NCBI GenBank assembly: GCA_944392835.1
Contig: CALXYB010000001.1
Location: 124,001-188,000, forward strand
DNA: 64,000 bases
Source of the DNA: an uncultured Alphaproteobacteria bacterium
GTDB taxonomy: Bacteria > Pseudomonadota > Alphaproteobacteria > RF32 > CAG-239
Reading direction: 5' to 3'
The position numbers were made by a program, and so were the translations under genes. Shown piece after piece: positions 27,252 to 37,812 of this stretch (position 1 is the stretch's first letter; every line of letters starts with the position of its first letter). Under the pieces are notes generated by a model that saw only the letters and a program-made list of their open reading frames with translations, was not told the DNA's origin and searched no databases.

Positions 27252-28442
27252 TTACTTCAAAATCTTTGATACAACGCCAGCGCCCACTGTACGGCCACCT
27301 TCACGAATAGCAAAACGCAAACCTTCGTTCATAGCTACCGGGTGAATCAATTTGGCTGTCATACGAATGTTATCGCCAGGCATTACCATTTCCGTTCCTT
27401 CCGGCAACTCAATAGCTCCGGTTACGTCTGTTGTACGGAAATAGAACTGTGGACGATAGTTGCTGAAGAACGGAGTATGACGACCGCCTTCTTCCTTCGT
27501 CAAAATATAGCATTCGCATGTAAAGTCTGTGTGCGGAGTAATAGAACCAGGAGCGGCCAAAACTTGTCCACGCTCTACTTCTTCTCTCTTTGTACCACGC
27601 AACAATACACCGATGTTATCGCCGGCTTCGCCTTCATCCAACAACTTACGGAACATTTCAATACCTGTACATGTTGTCTTCTGTGTCGGCTTAATGCCTA
27701 CGATTTCAATTTCATCACCCACATGCAATACACCACGCTCTACACGACCGGTTACTACCGTACCACGGCCTGAAATTGAGAATACGTCTTCAATCGGCAT
27801 CAAGAACGGTTTATCTTTCGGACGTTCCGGTTGCGGAATGTAGCTATCTACTGCCTTCATCAATTCAATGATGGAGTCATGGCCAATCTTCGGATCGCCG
27901 TTTTCCAATACTGCCAAAGCTGAACCTTTAATAATCGGAATCTCATCTCCTGGGAAGTCATAAGACTTCAACAAGTCTCTGATTTCCATTTCTACCAATT
28001 CCAACAATTCCGGATCATCTACTTGGTCTACTTTGTTCATGTAAACAACCAATGCCGGTACACCTACTTGACGTGCCAACAAAATGTGCTCACGTGTTTG
28101 CGGCATCGGACCATCTGCTGCTGATACTACCAAAATTGCTCCATCCATCTGAGCGGCACCGGTAATCATGTTCTTTACATAGTCGGCGTGACCCGGGCAG
28201 TCTACGTGTGCATAGTGACGATTCGGTGTTTCATATTCTACGTGTGAGGTAGAAATGGTAATACCGCGTGCCTTCTCTTCAGGTGCCTTATCAATTTGAT
28301 CATAGGCTGTGAAGCTTGCTCCACCTTCTTCTGCCAATACTTTTGTAATGGCTGCTGTCAAAGTGGTTTTACCATGGTCTACGTGACCAATCGTTCCAAT
28401 GTTGCAGTGCGGCTTATTGCGCTCAAATTTCTCTTTTGCCAT
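27252..28442 (-). CDS. tuf: Elongation factor Tu
   Basis: A 396-aa GTPase that brings aminoacyl-tRNA to the ribosome. Visible motifs: [10 protein letters not shown] (G1), the switch [14 protein letters not shown] (G3) and NKVDQVDD (G4), followed by the two beta-barrel domains. It is the only tuf copy in the window, 88 bp after fusA; the gap holds a hairpin (arms GGCAGGAG/CTCCTGTC near 28489-28512) of unknown role. Confidence 0.99.
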   Translation of the reverse strand: MAKEKFERNKPHCNIGTIGHVDHGKTTLTAAITKVLAEEGGASFTAYDQIDKAPEEKARGITISTSHVEYETPNRHYAHVDCPGHADYVKNMITGAAQMDGAILVVSAADGPMPQTREHILLARQVGVPALVVYMNKVDQVDDPELLELVEMEIRDLLKSYDFPGDEIPIIKGSALAVLENGDPKIGHDSIIELMKAVDSYIPQPERPKDKPFLMPIEDVFSISGRGTVVTGRVERGVLHVGDEIEIVGIKPTQKTTCTGIEMFRKLLDEGEAGDNIGVLLRGTKREEVERGQVLAAPGSITPHTDFTCECYILTKEEGGRHTPFFSNYRPQFYFRTTDVTGAIELPEGTEMVMPGDNIRMTAKLIHPVAMNEGLRFAIREGGRTVGAGVVSKILK

Positions 28443-28530
28443 TTTAAATTTTCTCCAAATTTTATTTCATATTTACATTTTTTGCCAAGATGACAGGAGC
28501 AAAACCACTCCTGCCACTTGACTAAAAAGA

Positions 28531-30606
28531 TTAGCTGTTCTTAGCCTTAACGGTCTCAGCAATTTCCCGCGGAACTTCAGCATAATGGCTGAATACCATA
28601 GAGAACTGTGCGCGACCTTGAGACAAAGAACGCAAAGTGTTAACATAACCAAACATGTTAGACAGCGGAACTTTCGCATCAATAACACGAGCATTACCAC
28701 GTTGGTCCATACCGTTAACCAAACCACGACGAGAGTTCAAGTCACCGATAATATCACCCATATATTCCTCAGGAGTTACGACTTCAACCTTCATAATTGG
28801 TTCCAAGAGCTTTGCATTTGCCTGACGCATACCTTCACGGAAAGCAGCACGAGCAGCAATTTCAAAGCACATAACGTTAGAGTCAACTTCGTGATAAGCA
28901 CCATCATAAAGAGTGCACTTAACACCGGTAACAGGATATCCGGCCAACACACCGGCTTCCATAGCGGAACGCAAACCCTTTTCAACACCAGGGATATATT
29001 CCTTCGGAACGTTACCACCGACAACGGTATTCTCAAATTCAAACCCATCGTAACCTTCAATCGGTTCAAACTTGATTTTAACCTTAGCGAACTGACCGGC
29101 ACCACCGGATTGTTTCTTATGGGTGTATTCAATATCGGCAGGTTTGGTAATGGTTTCACGATAAGCCACTTGCGGATCGCCAACGTTACATTCAACTTTG
29201 AATTCACGTTTCAAGCGGTCAACAATAATCTCCAAGTGAAGCTCGCCCATACCCTTAATAATGGTCTGACCGGAATCAGGATCAGAAGAAACTTTGAAAG
29301 ACGGGTCTTCCATAGCCAATCTGGACAAGGCCAAGCCCATTTTTTCAACGTCAGCTTTTGTCTTAGGTTCAACTGCCAATTCAATAACCGGCTCAGGAAA
29401 TACCATGTTTTCCAAAACAATCGGTTTGGAAGCATCACAAAGCGTATCACCGGTCGTGGTATCTTTCAAGCCAGCCAAAGCAATAATATCACCGGCATGA
29501 GCCTCTTTCAAATCCTCACGTTTGTTAGAATGCATCAACAACATACGACCGATACGTTCTTTCTTATCTTTAACAGAGTTATAGATATAAGAACCGGCGG
29601 TCATTGTACCAGAATAAATACGTGTAAAGGTTAAAGAACCAACAAACGGGTCATTCATAATCTTAAAGGCCAAAGCAGCCAAAGGCTCATTATCACCCGG
29701 ATGTCTGATCTCAACGACATCTGTTCCCGGCTTAACACCTTCAATAGAAGGAATATCAAGCGGTGAAGGCAAATAGTCAACAACGGCATCCAACAATGGC
29801 TGTACACCTTTGTTTTTGAAAGCAGTACCACACAAAACAGGAACAAAATCTCTTGCCAATGTACCCTTACGAATACATTTCTTCAAAGTCTCAAGAGAAA
29901 CTTCTTTACCTTCAAGATAATCTTCCATTGCTTGTTCGTCTTGTTCAACAGCTGTTTCAACCAAAGCATGATGATATTCTTCAGCTTTGTCTTTCAAATC
30001 TGCCGGAATTTCTCTGATTTCAATCGGGGAGTCTGCTGTATCGCCGGTATAAACAATTGCATTCATATTGAGCAAATCAACAACACCAACGAAATCAGCC
30101 TCAGCACCAATCGGCAACTGCAAAGCCAACGGAGTAGCACCCAGACGATCTTTAATCATGTCCAAGCAACGATAGAAGTTTGCACCGATACGGTCCATCT
30201 TATTGCAGAAACAAATACGTGGAACACCATATTTATCAGCTTGACGCCAAACGGTCTCAGACTGCGGTTCAACACCTGCAACAGAGTCAAATACGGTAAT
30301 TGCACCATCCAAAACGCGCAAAGAACGCTCAACTTCTACAGTAAAGTCAACGTGTCCAGGCGTATCAATGATGTTAATACGATGACCTTTCCAAAAACAG
30401 GTTGTAGCAGCAGAAGTAATGGTAATACCACGCTCTTGCTCTTGCTCCATCCAGTCCATGGTAGCGGCACCATCATGCGTTTCACCAATTTTGTGGTTAA
30501 CACCTGTATAATAAAGGATACGTTCGGTTGTGGTTGTCTTACCGGCATCAATGTGAGCCATGATACCGATATTTCTATACATTTCAAGTTTATGTGTACG
30601 AGCCAT
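28531..30606 (-). CDS. fusA: Elongation factor G
   Basis: A 691-aa translocation GTPase. G-domain motifs [39 protein letters not shown] and [10 protein letters not shown] are visible, followed by domains II-V with the conserved [18 protein letters not shown] and the domain IV tip region. Normal length. It lies 15 bp after rpsG. Confidence 0.99.
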   Translation of the reverse strand: MARTHKLEMYRNIGIMAHIDAGKTTTTERILYYTGVNHKIGETHDGAATMDWMEQEQERGITITSAATTCFWKGHRINIIDTPGHVDFTVEVERSLRVLDGAITVFDSVAGVEPQSETVWRQADKYGVPRICFCNKMDRIGANFYRCLDMIKDRLGATPLALQLPIGAEADFVGVVDLLNMNAIVYTGDTADSPIEIREIPADLKDKAEEYHHALVETAVEQDEQAMEDYLEGKEVSLETLKKCIRKGTLARDFVPVLCGTAFKNKGVQPLLDAVVDYLPSPLDIPSIEGVKPGTDVVEIRHPGDNEPLAALAFKIMNDPFVGSLTFTRIYSGTMTAGSYIYNSVKDKKERIGRMLLMHSNKREDLKEAHAGDIIALAGLKDTTTGDTLCDASKPIVLENMVFPEPVIELAVEPKTKADVEKMGLALSRLAMEDPSFKVSSDPDSGQTIIKGMGELHLEIIVDRLKREFKVECNVGDPQVAYRETITKPADIEYTHKKQSGGAGQFAKVKIKFEPIEGYDGFEFENTVVGGNVPKEYIPGVEKGLRSAMEAGVLAGYPVTGVKCTLYDGAYHEVDSNVMCFEIAARAAFREGMRQANAKLLEPIMKVEVVTPEEYMGDIIGDLNSRRGLVNGMDQRGNARVIDAKVPLSNMFGYVNTLRSLSQGRAQFSMVFSHYAEVPREIAETVKAKNS

Positions 30607-30621
30607 TGTTGTGTCCTTATG

Positions 30622-31478
<857 letters not shown>

Positions 31479-31571
31479 TAATTTCCTTAAAATTCAATTA
31501 CATTATTTGTTAACACAAAAACCCGATTCACAAAGCATCGCTGCTTTTGCGAAACAGGCTAAAAACTTACC

Positions 31572-31590
31572 TAAAAAACCCTTATAGGGT
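31572..31590 (-). promoter_or_regulatory. Terminator-like hairpin in the str leader
   Basis: Minus strand: ACCCT, 3-nt loop, AGGGT then six T, located about 60 bases after the inferred start of transcription and about 95 bases before rpsL. The stem is short (5 bp), so it may act as a weak attenuator or pause site. Confidence 0.35.
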
Positions 31591-31650
31591 GATTTATATC
31601 CATTTTTAATTACCTCTTTTCCACCCTTTCAGGCCTCAAAGATTGAGCGC

Positions 31651-31679
31651 ATACTAGATTCACTTTCACGAATAGTCAA
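31651..31679 (-). promoter_or_regulatory. Sigma-70 promoter of the str operon
   Basis: Minus strand: TTGACT (31679-31674), 17-bp spacer, TAGTAT (31656-31651). The leader would be about 165-170 nt. Confidence 0.65.
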
Positions 31680-31909
31680 CAGATTTTTTACAAAAAAAGC
31701 ATTTTTGAGTCTAAAAAATCTTTACCTTCTCTTAACTTTTAGCCAAGCAAAAATGCCAACTCCTGGCAGAGATTCGTTTTCATTACCGATTCGGGAATAT
31801 CTTTTTAAACCTTCCGGCCGCATTTTGAGTCTAATTGAGTCTAAAATTCACTGAAGATTAACTAATTATATTTATTATTTTCCCAAATAATTACTCACGG
31901 AGAATAAAC

Positions 31910-32248
31910 ATGAAAAAAATTTTTGCCGCACTGATTATCTTTTTTCTTTGTGGCTGCACATCATCTACGGGACATCTTTCCGTTATCGTTCCTCCTGGCG
32001 TAAAGCTTAGCTCCTTTGGCCTGGCACAAAGTAGTGTCAAAACGCAGGTTACCGGAACCGATACATCTCCCATATTATTGTTTTTACCCATCGGACAACC
32101 TCAATTTGACAAAGCCGTACATAACGCTTTGCTCAAAGGACATGGACAGATTTTAACCGACGTAAGAGTAACTGATAGTACCTATTGGTTTATCTTTTTT
32201 GGTTGGAATCAGATTAAAGTAACAGGTAACGTTGTTGATTTACAATAA
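31910..32248 (+). CDS. Small outer- or inner-membrane lipoprotein, unknown function
   Basis: A 112-aa protein with a lipoprotein signal: MKKIFA, hydrophobic stretch and lipobox LCGC (Cys at 16). The mature part is about 95 residues with ILLFLPIGQPQFDKAV, a helix-strand segment and a final strand pair ending NQIKVTGNVVDL. The layout (start strand, conserved Gly/Asp turn, helix, strands ending in V.G.VV) resembles small TRL/DUF-type lipoproteins, but the family is not certain. It overlaps the next lipoprotein gene region (TAATG), and the two look paralogous in plan. Confidence 0.75.
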   Translation: MKKIFAALIIFFLCGCTSSTGHLSVIVPPGVKLSSFGLAQSSVKTQVTGTDTSPILLFLPIGQPQFDKAVHNALLKGHGQILTDVRVTDSTYWFIFFGWNQIKVTGNVVDLQ

Positions 32249-32259
32249 TGGAGACCAAG

Positions 32260-32610
32260 ATGCCAAAAATTCTTTATTGTTTACTCTGCCTCATTCTGGG
32301 AGGATGTTCCGTTTCTCAGGGACAGTATTCTATCATATCAACAAAGCCGGTTCGCCTGCAAAGTCTTATTGCCCAAAACTCACCGGGGACATGGTCTCAA
32401 GCACTTTCCAGACAACATGTCATTGCTCTAATTCCCCTAAGTAAAGCTCCGACCCCCGAAGCCGCCATAAACTTATTATTAAATGAATACAAAGGTGATT
32501 ACCTAAGCAATGTTAACATCCGACTTACAGGCATACAGATTTTGCCCCTTTACCGTTACCGCTCTTGGCGCATCAGCGGAACAGTGGTCCGCGTTTCTAC
32601 CGCCCCGTAA
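32260..32610 (+). CDS. Second small lipoprotein, paralogue-like neighbour
   Basis: A 116-aa protein starting MPKILYCLLCLILGGC, with lipobox LGGC. The ATG at 32260 is preferred over the ATG at 32248 because GGAG lies 6 bases before it and gives a normal signal peptide. The mature part repeats the plan of the previous protein: VIALIPLSKAPTPEAA, a helix, NVNIRLTG, and a last strand WRISGTVVRV. Probably an ancient tandem duplication. Function unknown; envelope localisation is well supported. Confidence 0.72.
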   Translation: MPKILYCLLCLILGGCSVSQGQYSIISTKPVRLQSLIAQNSPGTWSQALSRQHVIALIPLSKAPTPEAAINLLLNEYKGDYLSNVNIRLTGIQILPLYRYRSWRISGTVVRVSTAP

Positions 32611-32641
32611 TAGACAAATTGTATAAGTAGCAAAAAAAGCC

Positions 32642-32670
32642 TTGCCAGAAAGTCAATTAGATAATATCTT
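32642..32670 (+). promoter_or_regulatory. Candidate promoter for kdsD-lpt operon
   Basis: TTGCCA (32642-32647), 17-bp spacer, TATCTT (32665-32670), 38 bases before the kdsD start codon. Confidence 0.5.
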
Positions 32671-32708
32671 CACTACATTGTCTGAACTAATTTTAAGGAC
32701 GTTTTATA

Positions 32709-33671
32709 ATGGATAATAAAGACATACTCTCCGCCAAAAGAACTATTGATAAAGAAGTAGAAGCCCTCCGTATGATGGAAGATGAGCTTAACGGCACATT
32801 AACTCAAGCTCTGGATTTAATGCAAAACACCAAAGGTCGTGTCATTGTAACCGGCATGGGAAAATCAGGACATGTCGGCAGCAAAATTGCCGCAACTTTG
32901 GCTTCAACCGGAACACCGTCTTTCTTTGTTCATCCCGGCGAAGCCAGCCACGGCGACTTAGGTATGCTTACCAAAGATGATGTCGTGTTAGCCATCTCAA
33001 ATTCTGGTGAAACCAAAGAACTTTCCGACATTATTCTTTATTGCAAACGTTATAATATTCCTTTAATTGCAATAAGCAAAAACCCCAATAGCACCTTAGG
33101 TAAGATGGGCGATATTTTATTAAAGCTCCCTGACGATGGTGAAGCTTGCCCATTAGGACTTGCTCCGACATCTTCAACAACTGCCACCATGGTTTTGGGA
33201 GACATTTTAGCCGTTTGTCTTCTGGAAAGAAGAGGCTTCTCAAAAACTGATTTCAGACAACGTCATCCGGGTGGAAAACTAGGTTCTTACCTCTTAAAAG
33301 TTTCAGATTTAATGCACAAAGACAAAGAGATGCCTTTGGTCAAAACAGGTACCCCATTACAAACAGCCTTACTGGAAATGACCTCTAAAATGCTGGGGTG
33401 CGTCGGCATTGTAAGCAATGATAATAAATTAATTGGTATCATCACGGACGGCGACTTGCGCCGTAACCTATCCGCAGATATGCTGACCAAAACAGCCGAC
33501 GATATCATGACCCACAATCCCAAATGTGTGGGGCCAGACATCTTAGCTGCCGAGGCCATAAATACCATGAACACCACAGGTAAAGGTATTACACAGTTAT
33601 TTGTGGTTGAAGACCAAAAACCCATCGGCATTATCCATATGCATGATTGCCTGCGCGCAGGAGTAGCTTAA
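32709..33671 (+). CDS. kdsD: Arabinose-5-phosphate isomerase
   Basis: A 320-aa KpsF/GutQ-type enzyme that converts ribulose 5-phosphate to arabinose 5-phosphate, the first step of KDO synthesis for LPS. It has an N-terminal SIS domain (about 30-165; VTGMGKSGHVGSKIAATLAS and SNSGETKEL) and two CBS domains (about 200-320; GIITDGDLRR and GIIHMHD). It heads the kdsD-lptC-lptA-lptB-rpoN-hpf-ptsN unit, the usual order in proteobacteria, except that no kdsC is present here. Confidence 0.93.
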   Translation: MDNKDILSAKRTIDKEVEALRMMEDELNGTLTQALDLMQNTKGRVIVTGMGKSGHVGSKIAATLASTGTPSFFVHPGEASHGDLGMLTKDDVVLAISNSGETKELSDIILYCKRYNIPLIAISKNPNSTLGKMGDILLKLPDDGEACPLGLAPTSSTTATMVLGDILAVCLLERRGFSKTDFRQRHPGGKLGSYLLKVSDLMHKDKEMPLVKTGTPLQTALLEMTSKMLGCVGIVSNDNKLIGIITDGDLRRNLSADMLTKTADDIMTHNPKCVGPDILAAEAINTMNTTGKGITQLFVVEDQKPIGIIHMHDCLRAGVA

Positions 33672-33672
33672 C

Positions 33673-34350
33673 TTGTTTGATAAAAGCAAACTTGACGCAT
33701 ATTTTAGCGGCGAAAATATCAATGCCGGAAGTAAAAGACAGGGAATATCACGACATACACAAATTATCCGTCTGACAAAACTTTTACTTCCGAGCATTGC
33801 CGCATTACTTATCGGTTTGCTTATAATTTTTCCTAGTCTAAAAGAAACAAACGATGAGTTTTCCATAGACATCACAATTCCCAAAAAAGGAGAATTGGAA
33901 AAATTACACATGGAAAACACAACTTTTTACATTACGGACAAAGACAACAAAGTTAACAATTTTACGGCAAAAAATGTAGATGAAACCGCCCCTGGTTCAA
34001 AACTAATCAAACTCACAAACCCGGACGGCGTATTGCCGATGAATAACAATACCTGGATTAACATAAAATCTCCTATCGGCTATTACAACCAAAACACCAA
34101 CGTTCTAACCCTTCAAGACAATGTAGATATGTTCTACAGTGACGGCATGACCGGCAAAACTGAAGAAATGACATTTGATTTCAATACCGGAAAAGGTTGG
34201 GGTAATAAAGAAGTAACATCTGAGGGAGTTTTCGGCACATTACAATCTCAAGGATTTGAATTTTATAATCAAAAAAACCTTTTGATTTTTACGGGAAAAA
34301 CTTACATAACGGTTGAAGAAGAAAGCCTAAAGGATAACAACCATGAATAA
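33673..34350 (+). CDS. lptC: LPS export protein LptC
   Basis: A 225-aa bitopic membrane protein. It starts with TTG (GGAG 9 bases upstream, one base after the kdsD stop), has one membrane helix (about 33-55, LLLPSIAALLIGLLIIF) and a periplasmic beta-jellyroll with the LptC-like NFTAKNVDETAPGSKLIKL and GYYNQNTNVLTLQDNVDMFYS pattern. It links LptB2FG in the inner membrane to LptA. It overlaps the lptA start by 8 bp. Confidence 0.85.
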   Translation: MFDKSKLDAYFSGENINAGSKRQGISRHTQIIRLTKLLLPSIAALLIGLLIIFPSLKETNDEFSIDITIPKKGELEKLHMENTTFYITDKDNKVNNFTAKNVDETAPGSKLIKLTNPDGVLPMNNNTWINIKSPIGYYNQNTNVLTLQDNVDMFYSDGMTGKTEEMTFDFNTGKGWGNKEVTSEGVFGTLQSQGFEFYNQKNLLIFTGKTYITVEEESLKDNNHE

Positions 34351-35254
34351 ACTTTTTGTATCAGCCCTTTTTCTTATTTCTTATATTTGTCCAGCACAGG
34401 CTGAAAAAATAAATCTTGTCGCCGATGACAGAGTTGAATGGCACCAAACGGAACAAAAAATGGTTGCCGTAGGCAATGCCCTTGCCAGCAAAAAAGACAT
34501 GAGCATCCGAGCAGATACAATAACGGCTTTTTATGAAAACAATAAAGAAGGCACAACACAAGCTAAAAAATCTCAAATTAAGACCGTTCATGCTAAAGGC
34601 AATGTTATTCTAAAATCTGATCGCGCTGATGGATTCGGTAACACGATGGATTATGATGTGGCTGCAGACAGCATGGTTTTGAAAGGCACACCCGCCAAAA
34701 TCAAAACTGCCGAAGAAGAAATCACGGCAACGGGAAGCATCACATATTATCCATCCAAACAACAAGCCGTTGCTTTAGAAAATGTTATTGCCATTGATGC
34801 ACAAAAGAACAAAGTCTATGCCGACAGAATGATTAGCTTTTTTGAAAAGAATGCTCAAGGAAATCTTGAAATGCAGCGGGTTGAAATCTATGATAACGTC
34901 AAAATCGTAACCAAAGATGCGGAAGTAACCGCAGACAGAGGTGTTTATCTCCCTAAAGATAATTTAGTTAATCTCTATGACCATGTCGTTATCAAACAAG
35001 ACGGTAATTTCATTCGCGGTGATGTTGCCGTAACGGATTTAAATACGGGCATCAGCAGACTTCAAACCAAGAAAGGTTCCGGCAAACGTGTTTCCGGTGT
35101 TTTCAAAGAAAAAGATAAAGAAAAGAAGCCGGAACCCCAAACAACTCCTAACAAAGAAGAAAATCAAACGCCAACAACGGGAGCTGAAAACAAAGCGGAA
35201 CAACCAAAGCAAACTCCACAAAAAACTTGGGAACTCAATGAACCATTAAAATAA
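34343..35254 (+). CDS. lptA: LPS transport periplasmic protein LptA (OstA family), long form
   Basis: A 303-aa protein, longer than the ~185 aa of E. coli LptA. A signal peptide (about 1-20) is followed by two OstA-like stretches: VADDRVEWHQTEQKMVAVGN, later GFGNTMDYDVAADSMVLKG and VTADRGVYLPKDNLVNLYD(H). The last ~50 residues are a low-complexity Lys/Glu/Pro/Gln/Thr tail. It builds the periplasmic bridge for LPS between LptC and LptD. Confidence 0.88.
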   Translation: MNKLFVSALFLISYICPAQAEKINLVADDRVEWHQTEQKMVAVGNALASKKDMSIRADTITAFYENNKEGTTQAKKSQIKTVHAKGNVILKSDRADGFGNTMDYDVAADSMVLKGTPAKIKTAEEEITATGSITYYPSKQQAVALENVIAIDAQKNKVYADRMISFFEKNAQGNLEMQRVEIYDNVKIVTKDAEVTADRGVYLPKDNLVNLYDHVVIKQDGNFIRGDVAVTDLNTGISRLQTKKGSGKRVSGVFKEKDKEKKPEPQTTPNKEENQTPTTGAENKAEQPKQTPQKTWELNEPLK

Positions 35255-35264
35255 GGAAACATTA

Positions 35265-36014
35265 ATGTTCAACAAAAATGACCACAATATGAACTCCACT
35301 TTAGAAGTTTTTAACATTGGCAAAAAATATAAAAACCGTCCGGTTTTACGCAATGTTTCGCTTAATGTTCGCCGAGGAGAAGCGGTCGGCTTACTCGGTC
35401 CCAATGGCGCTGGCAAAACAACCTGTTTTTATTGCGTAACCGGTTTGATAACACCGGACTATGGAGATGTTCATATTGATGGACAAGATATAACCAATCT
35501 TCCGATGTATCGCCGTGCTCGCATGGGAATTGGTTACCTGCCGCAAGAAGCATCAATCTTTCGTTCTCTCAGCGTAGAAGATAATATTAAAGCGATTCTT
35601 GAAATTGTTATTGAGGATGAAAGCCAAAGAGAAAATATGTTGGAAGAATTACTTTCAGAATTTTCTATTGCCCATCTGCGTAAATCTCCGGCGATAGCCT
35701 TATCCGGTGGTGAGCGCCGCCGTTTGGAAATTGCCAGAGCTTTAGCCAGCCAACCAAACTTCATTTTGCTGGATGAACCTTTAGCCGGTATTGACCCGAT
35801 TGCCGTATCCGAGATTCGGAATCTGGTATCCCAACTCAAACACCGCGGATTAGGCGTTTTGATAACCGACCACAATGTGCGCGAAACTTTGGATATCACG
35901 GACAGGGCCTATATTTTGCACGGTGGCACCGTATTGATGGAAGGCAATCCGGAAGAGATTGTTGCCAACAAAGAAGTTCGCAAAGTCTATCTGGGCGACA
36001 ACTTCTCCATGTAA
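35265..36014 (+). CDS. lptB: LPS export ABC transporter ATPase LptB
   Basis: A 249-aa ABC ATPase. Walker A GPNGAGKTT, Q-loop YLPQEASIF, signature LSGGERRRLEIARAL, Walker B FILLDEPLAGIDP and the switch His in ITDHNVRETL are all present. An ATG eight codons later is an alternative start. It powers LPS extraction with LptF and LptG, which are not in this window. Confidence 0.96.
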   Translation: MFNKNDHNMNSTLEVFNIGKKYKNRPVLRNVSLNVRRGEAVGLLGPNGAGKTTCFYCVTGLITPDYGDVHIDGQDITNLPMYRRARMGIGYLPQEASIFRSLSVEDNIKAILEIVIEDESQRENMLEELLSEFSIAHLRKSPAIALSGGERRRLEIARALASQPNFILLDEPLAGIDPIAVSEIRNLVSQLKHRGLGVLITDHNVRETLDITDRAYILHGGTVLMEGNPEEIVANKEVRKVYLGDNFSM

Positions 36015-36032
36015 GCGCGGGAGGCTGAAGCA

Positions 36033-37523
36033 ATGGCGGTTACACCCCGCATAGAAATCAAGCAATCCCAATCTCTGCTAATGACCCCGCAACTGCGACA
36101 GGCGATTAACTTGTTGCAGATGTCTAATCTTGAATTAAGTGAACTCTTAAGCAAAGAACTGGAAAATAATCCCTTTCTGGAAAGAGAAGATGACCGTTTG
36201 GCCGATGCCGAAATATCATCTCAGCCAAGCATTGATGACTATCCACAAGAACAACAGCCAAATTCTGAAGAAGATTATACCCCTGACATAGACTATGATA
36301 ACTCCTTTGATGACTACGCCAGCGACCGCGAAGGCTATGAAGGAAATAACGATTATTCATGGAGCGAATATGCTTCATCTAAAAATCATAATACCGATGA
36401 AGAATTTGATTTTTTTGAAAAAAAATTAAGCAACAAACCATCTCTTTATGAGCTATTAGATCAACAAATTTCTCTAAATTTTGCCACCACCAAAGACAAA
36501 ATCATCGCCTCCCGATTAAGTGCTTTTTTGGATGAAAGCGGCTATTTCAGAGGAAATATAAGAGACATCGCGACAAAACTTAATTTACCCGTTGAAGATA
36601 TTGAAAATATTTTACGCATTATGCAAGGTTTTGAGCCTTCGGGAATTTTTGCCAGAGATCTCAAAGAATGTCTAAGCATTCAACTCAAAGACCTCAACCG
36701 CCTGGATCCGCAAATGCAAAAACTATTGGATAATCTGGAGCTTTTGGGACAAAGGAAATTCAAGGAGTTAAAAAAGATTTGCGCTGCAGATGATGAAGAT
36801 TTGGCCACGATGATAGCTGATATAAAAATGCTCAATCCCAAACCTGCCGCAGATTATCACAGCGACACAGCCTCAAACATTATCCCTGATGTTTTTGTTC
36901 GCACCAATAAACAAGGCGATTATTTAATTGAGCTGAACAATATGTCCCTACCCCGACTGCTTATCAATAAGGAATATTATAGTGAAATAAAAAACATTAG
37001 CGGCAAAAACAAAGAAGCCAAGCGTTATATTAAAGAACAGCTCGGCCATGCCGGATTTTTGATGAAAGCTCTGCATCAACGCGCGACTTCCATATTAAGA
37101 GTCTGTGAAGAAATCGTTCGCAACCAACGCGAATTTTTTGAAAAAGGCATAGACTATCTTAAGCCTATGTTATTACGAGACGTCGCCGAAGCTCTTGAAA
37201 TGCACGAAAGCACTATCAGTCGCGTAACCACAAATAAATATATGCACACCCCGCGCGGCATTTTTGAGCTCAAATATTTCTTCTCCGCCGCAGCCGGAAC
37301 CTACACCGGCGATGAAAACACATCGGTCATCAGCATCAAACATCAAATCAAACAATTGATAGAAAACGAAGAACCTCAAAATATCTTATCAGATGATAAA
37401 ATTGTTGAGCTTATGGCACAAAAAGGCATAAAGATTGCGCGGCGTACCGTAAACAAATATCGCGAAGCCATGGGGATTCCGACTTCAGCCGAACGCAAAC
37501 GCCAAAAACGTAGTCAGATATAA
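36033..37523 (+). CDS. rpoN: RNA polymerase sigma-54 factor
   Basis: A 496-aa sigma factor. Region I (about 1-50) has QSLLMTPQLRQAINLLQMSN, the site where activators act. Region II (about 55-130) is very acidic with many Asp/Tyr/Ser. The core-binding and HTH regions follow, with LRDVAEALEMHESTISRVT, and the RpoN box ARRTVNKYRE near the C-terminus recognises the -24 element. Sigma-54 genes are often followed by hpf and ptsN, as here. No bEBP activator is encoded in the window. Confidence 0.97.
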   Translation: MAVTPRIEIKQSQSLLMTPQLRQAINLLQMSNLELSELLSKELENNPFLEREDDRLADAEISSQPSIDDYPQEQQPNSEEDYTPDIDYDNSFDDYASDREGYEGNNDYSWSEYASSKNHNTDEEFDFFEKKLSNKPSLYELLDQQISLNFATTKDKIIASRLSAFLDESGYFRGNIRDIATKLNLPVEDIENILRIMQGFEPSGIFARDLKECLSIQLKDLNRLDPQMQKLLDNLELLGQRKFKELKKICAADDEDLATMIADIKMLNPKPAADYHSDTASNIIPDVFVRTNKQGDYLIELNNMSLPRLLINKEYYSEIKNISGKNKEAKRYIKEQLGHAGFLMKALHQRATSILRVCEEIVRNQREFFEKGIDYLKPMLLRDVAEALEMHESTISRVTTNKYMHTPRGIFELKYFFSAAAGTYTGDENTSVISIKHQIKQLIENEEPQNILSDDKIVELMAQKGIKIARRTVNKYREAMGIPTSAERKRQKRSQI

Positions 37524-37698
37524 TTTTTGAGACCGCACAAAATTGCTTTAATAAGACGTTATCTTCAGGCCAAAAAGTTCGCAGAACGAGCTTAGTAAAG
37601 TGATTTTGAAGGCGAAAAAAATTTTAGTGTACATAGAAGTACATGAATTTTTTGAGACCGCACAAAATTGCTTTAATAAGCCGTTATCCGAACTTTTT
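37523..37698. repeat. Interspersed intergenic element, copy A
   Basis: Two 35-bp direct repeats (37529-37563 and 37654-37688, one mismatch; starting GAGACCGCACAAAATTGC) are 125 bp apart. Between them lies the 20-bp core GTGTACATAGAAGTACATGA (37627-37646), itself two copies of a GTACAT-type half. AAAAAGTTCG (37572-37581) pairs with CGAACTTTTT (37689-37698). A second element with the same plan lies at 54121-54291. It has no open reading frame of note. It separates rpoN from hpf. Confidence 0.7.
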
Positions 37699-37703
37699 TA
37701 CTG

Positions 37704-37732
37704 TTGACTTTTTCCAATAACTGAATTAATCA
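37704..37732 (+). promoter_or_regulatory. Weak candidate promoter of hpf-ptsN
   Basis: TTGACT (37704-37709), 17-bp spacer, TAATCA (37727-37732), just after the repeat element, leaving an ~75-nt leader before hpf. Confidence 0.3.
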
Positions 37733-37812
37733 AAATCTCTGATTGAAATATCTTTTTTTTCATAGTAAAGTAGAATTTCAAGAAAGTTTAATTTATTTTG
37801 CAAGGAAGAATT

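Larger units (their letters stand above)
31479..31909 (-). other. Leader and promoter region of the str operon
   Basis: A 431-base gene-free region between divergent rpsL and a lipoprotein gene. On the minus strand it holds a good promoter (31679-31651), a small hairpin plus T run in the leader (31590-31572) and three TTAGACTCA-like motifs (31712-31707, 31832-31827, 31842-31837). No supported open reading frame. Confidence 0.6.

Noticed and set aside
28585..29634. Long plus-strand open frame (349 codons) inside fusA
   Set aside because: Antisense shadow of a highly conserved gene; the translation has no recognisable motif and no ribosome-binding site was seen.
37614..37650. A small open frame reading MYFYVH in both repeat elements
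   Set aside because: It is only six or so codons within the core motif, has no ribosome-binding site and the flanking codons differ; better explained as a repeated DNA or RNA motif.
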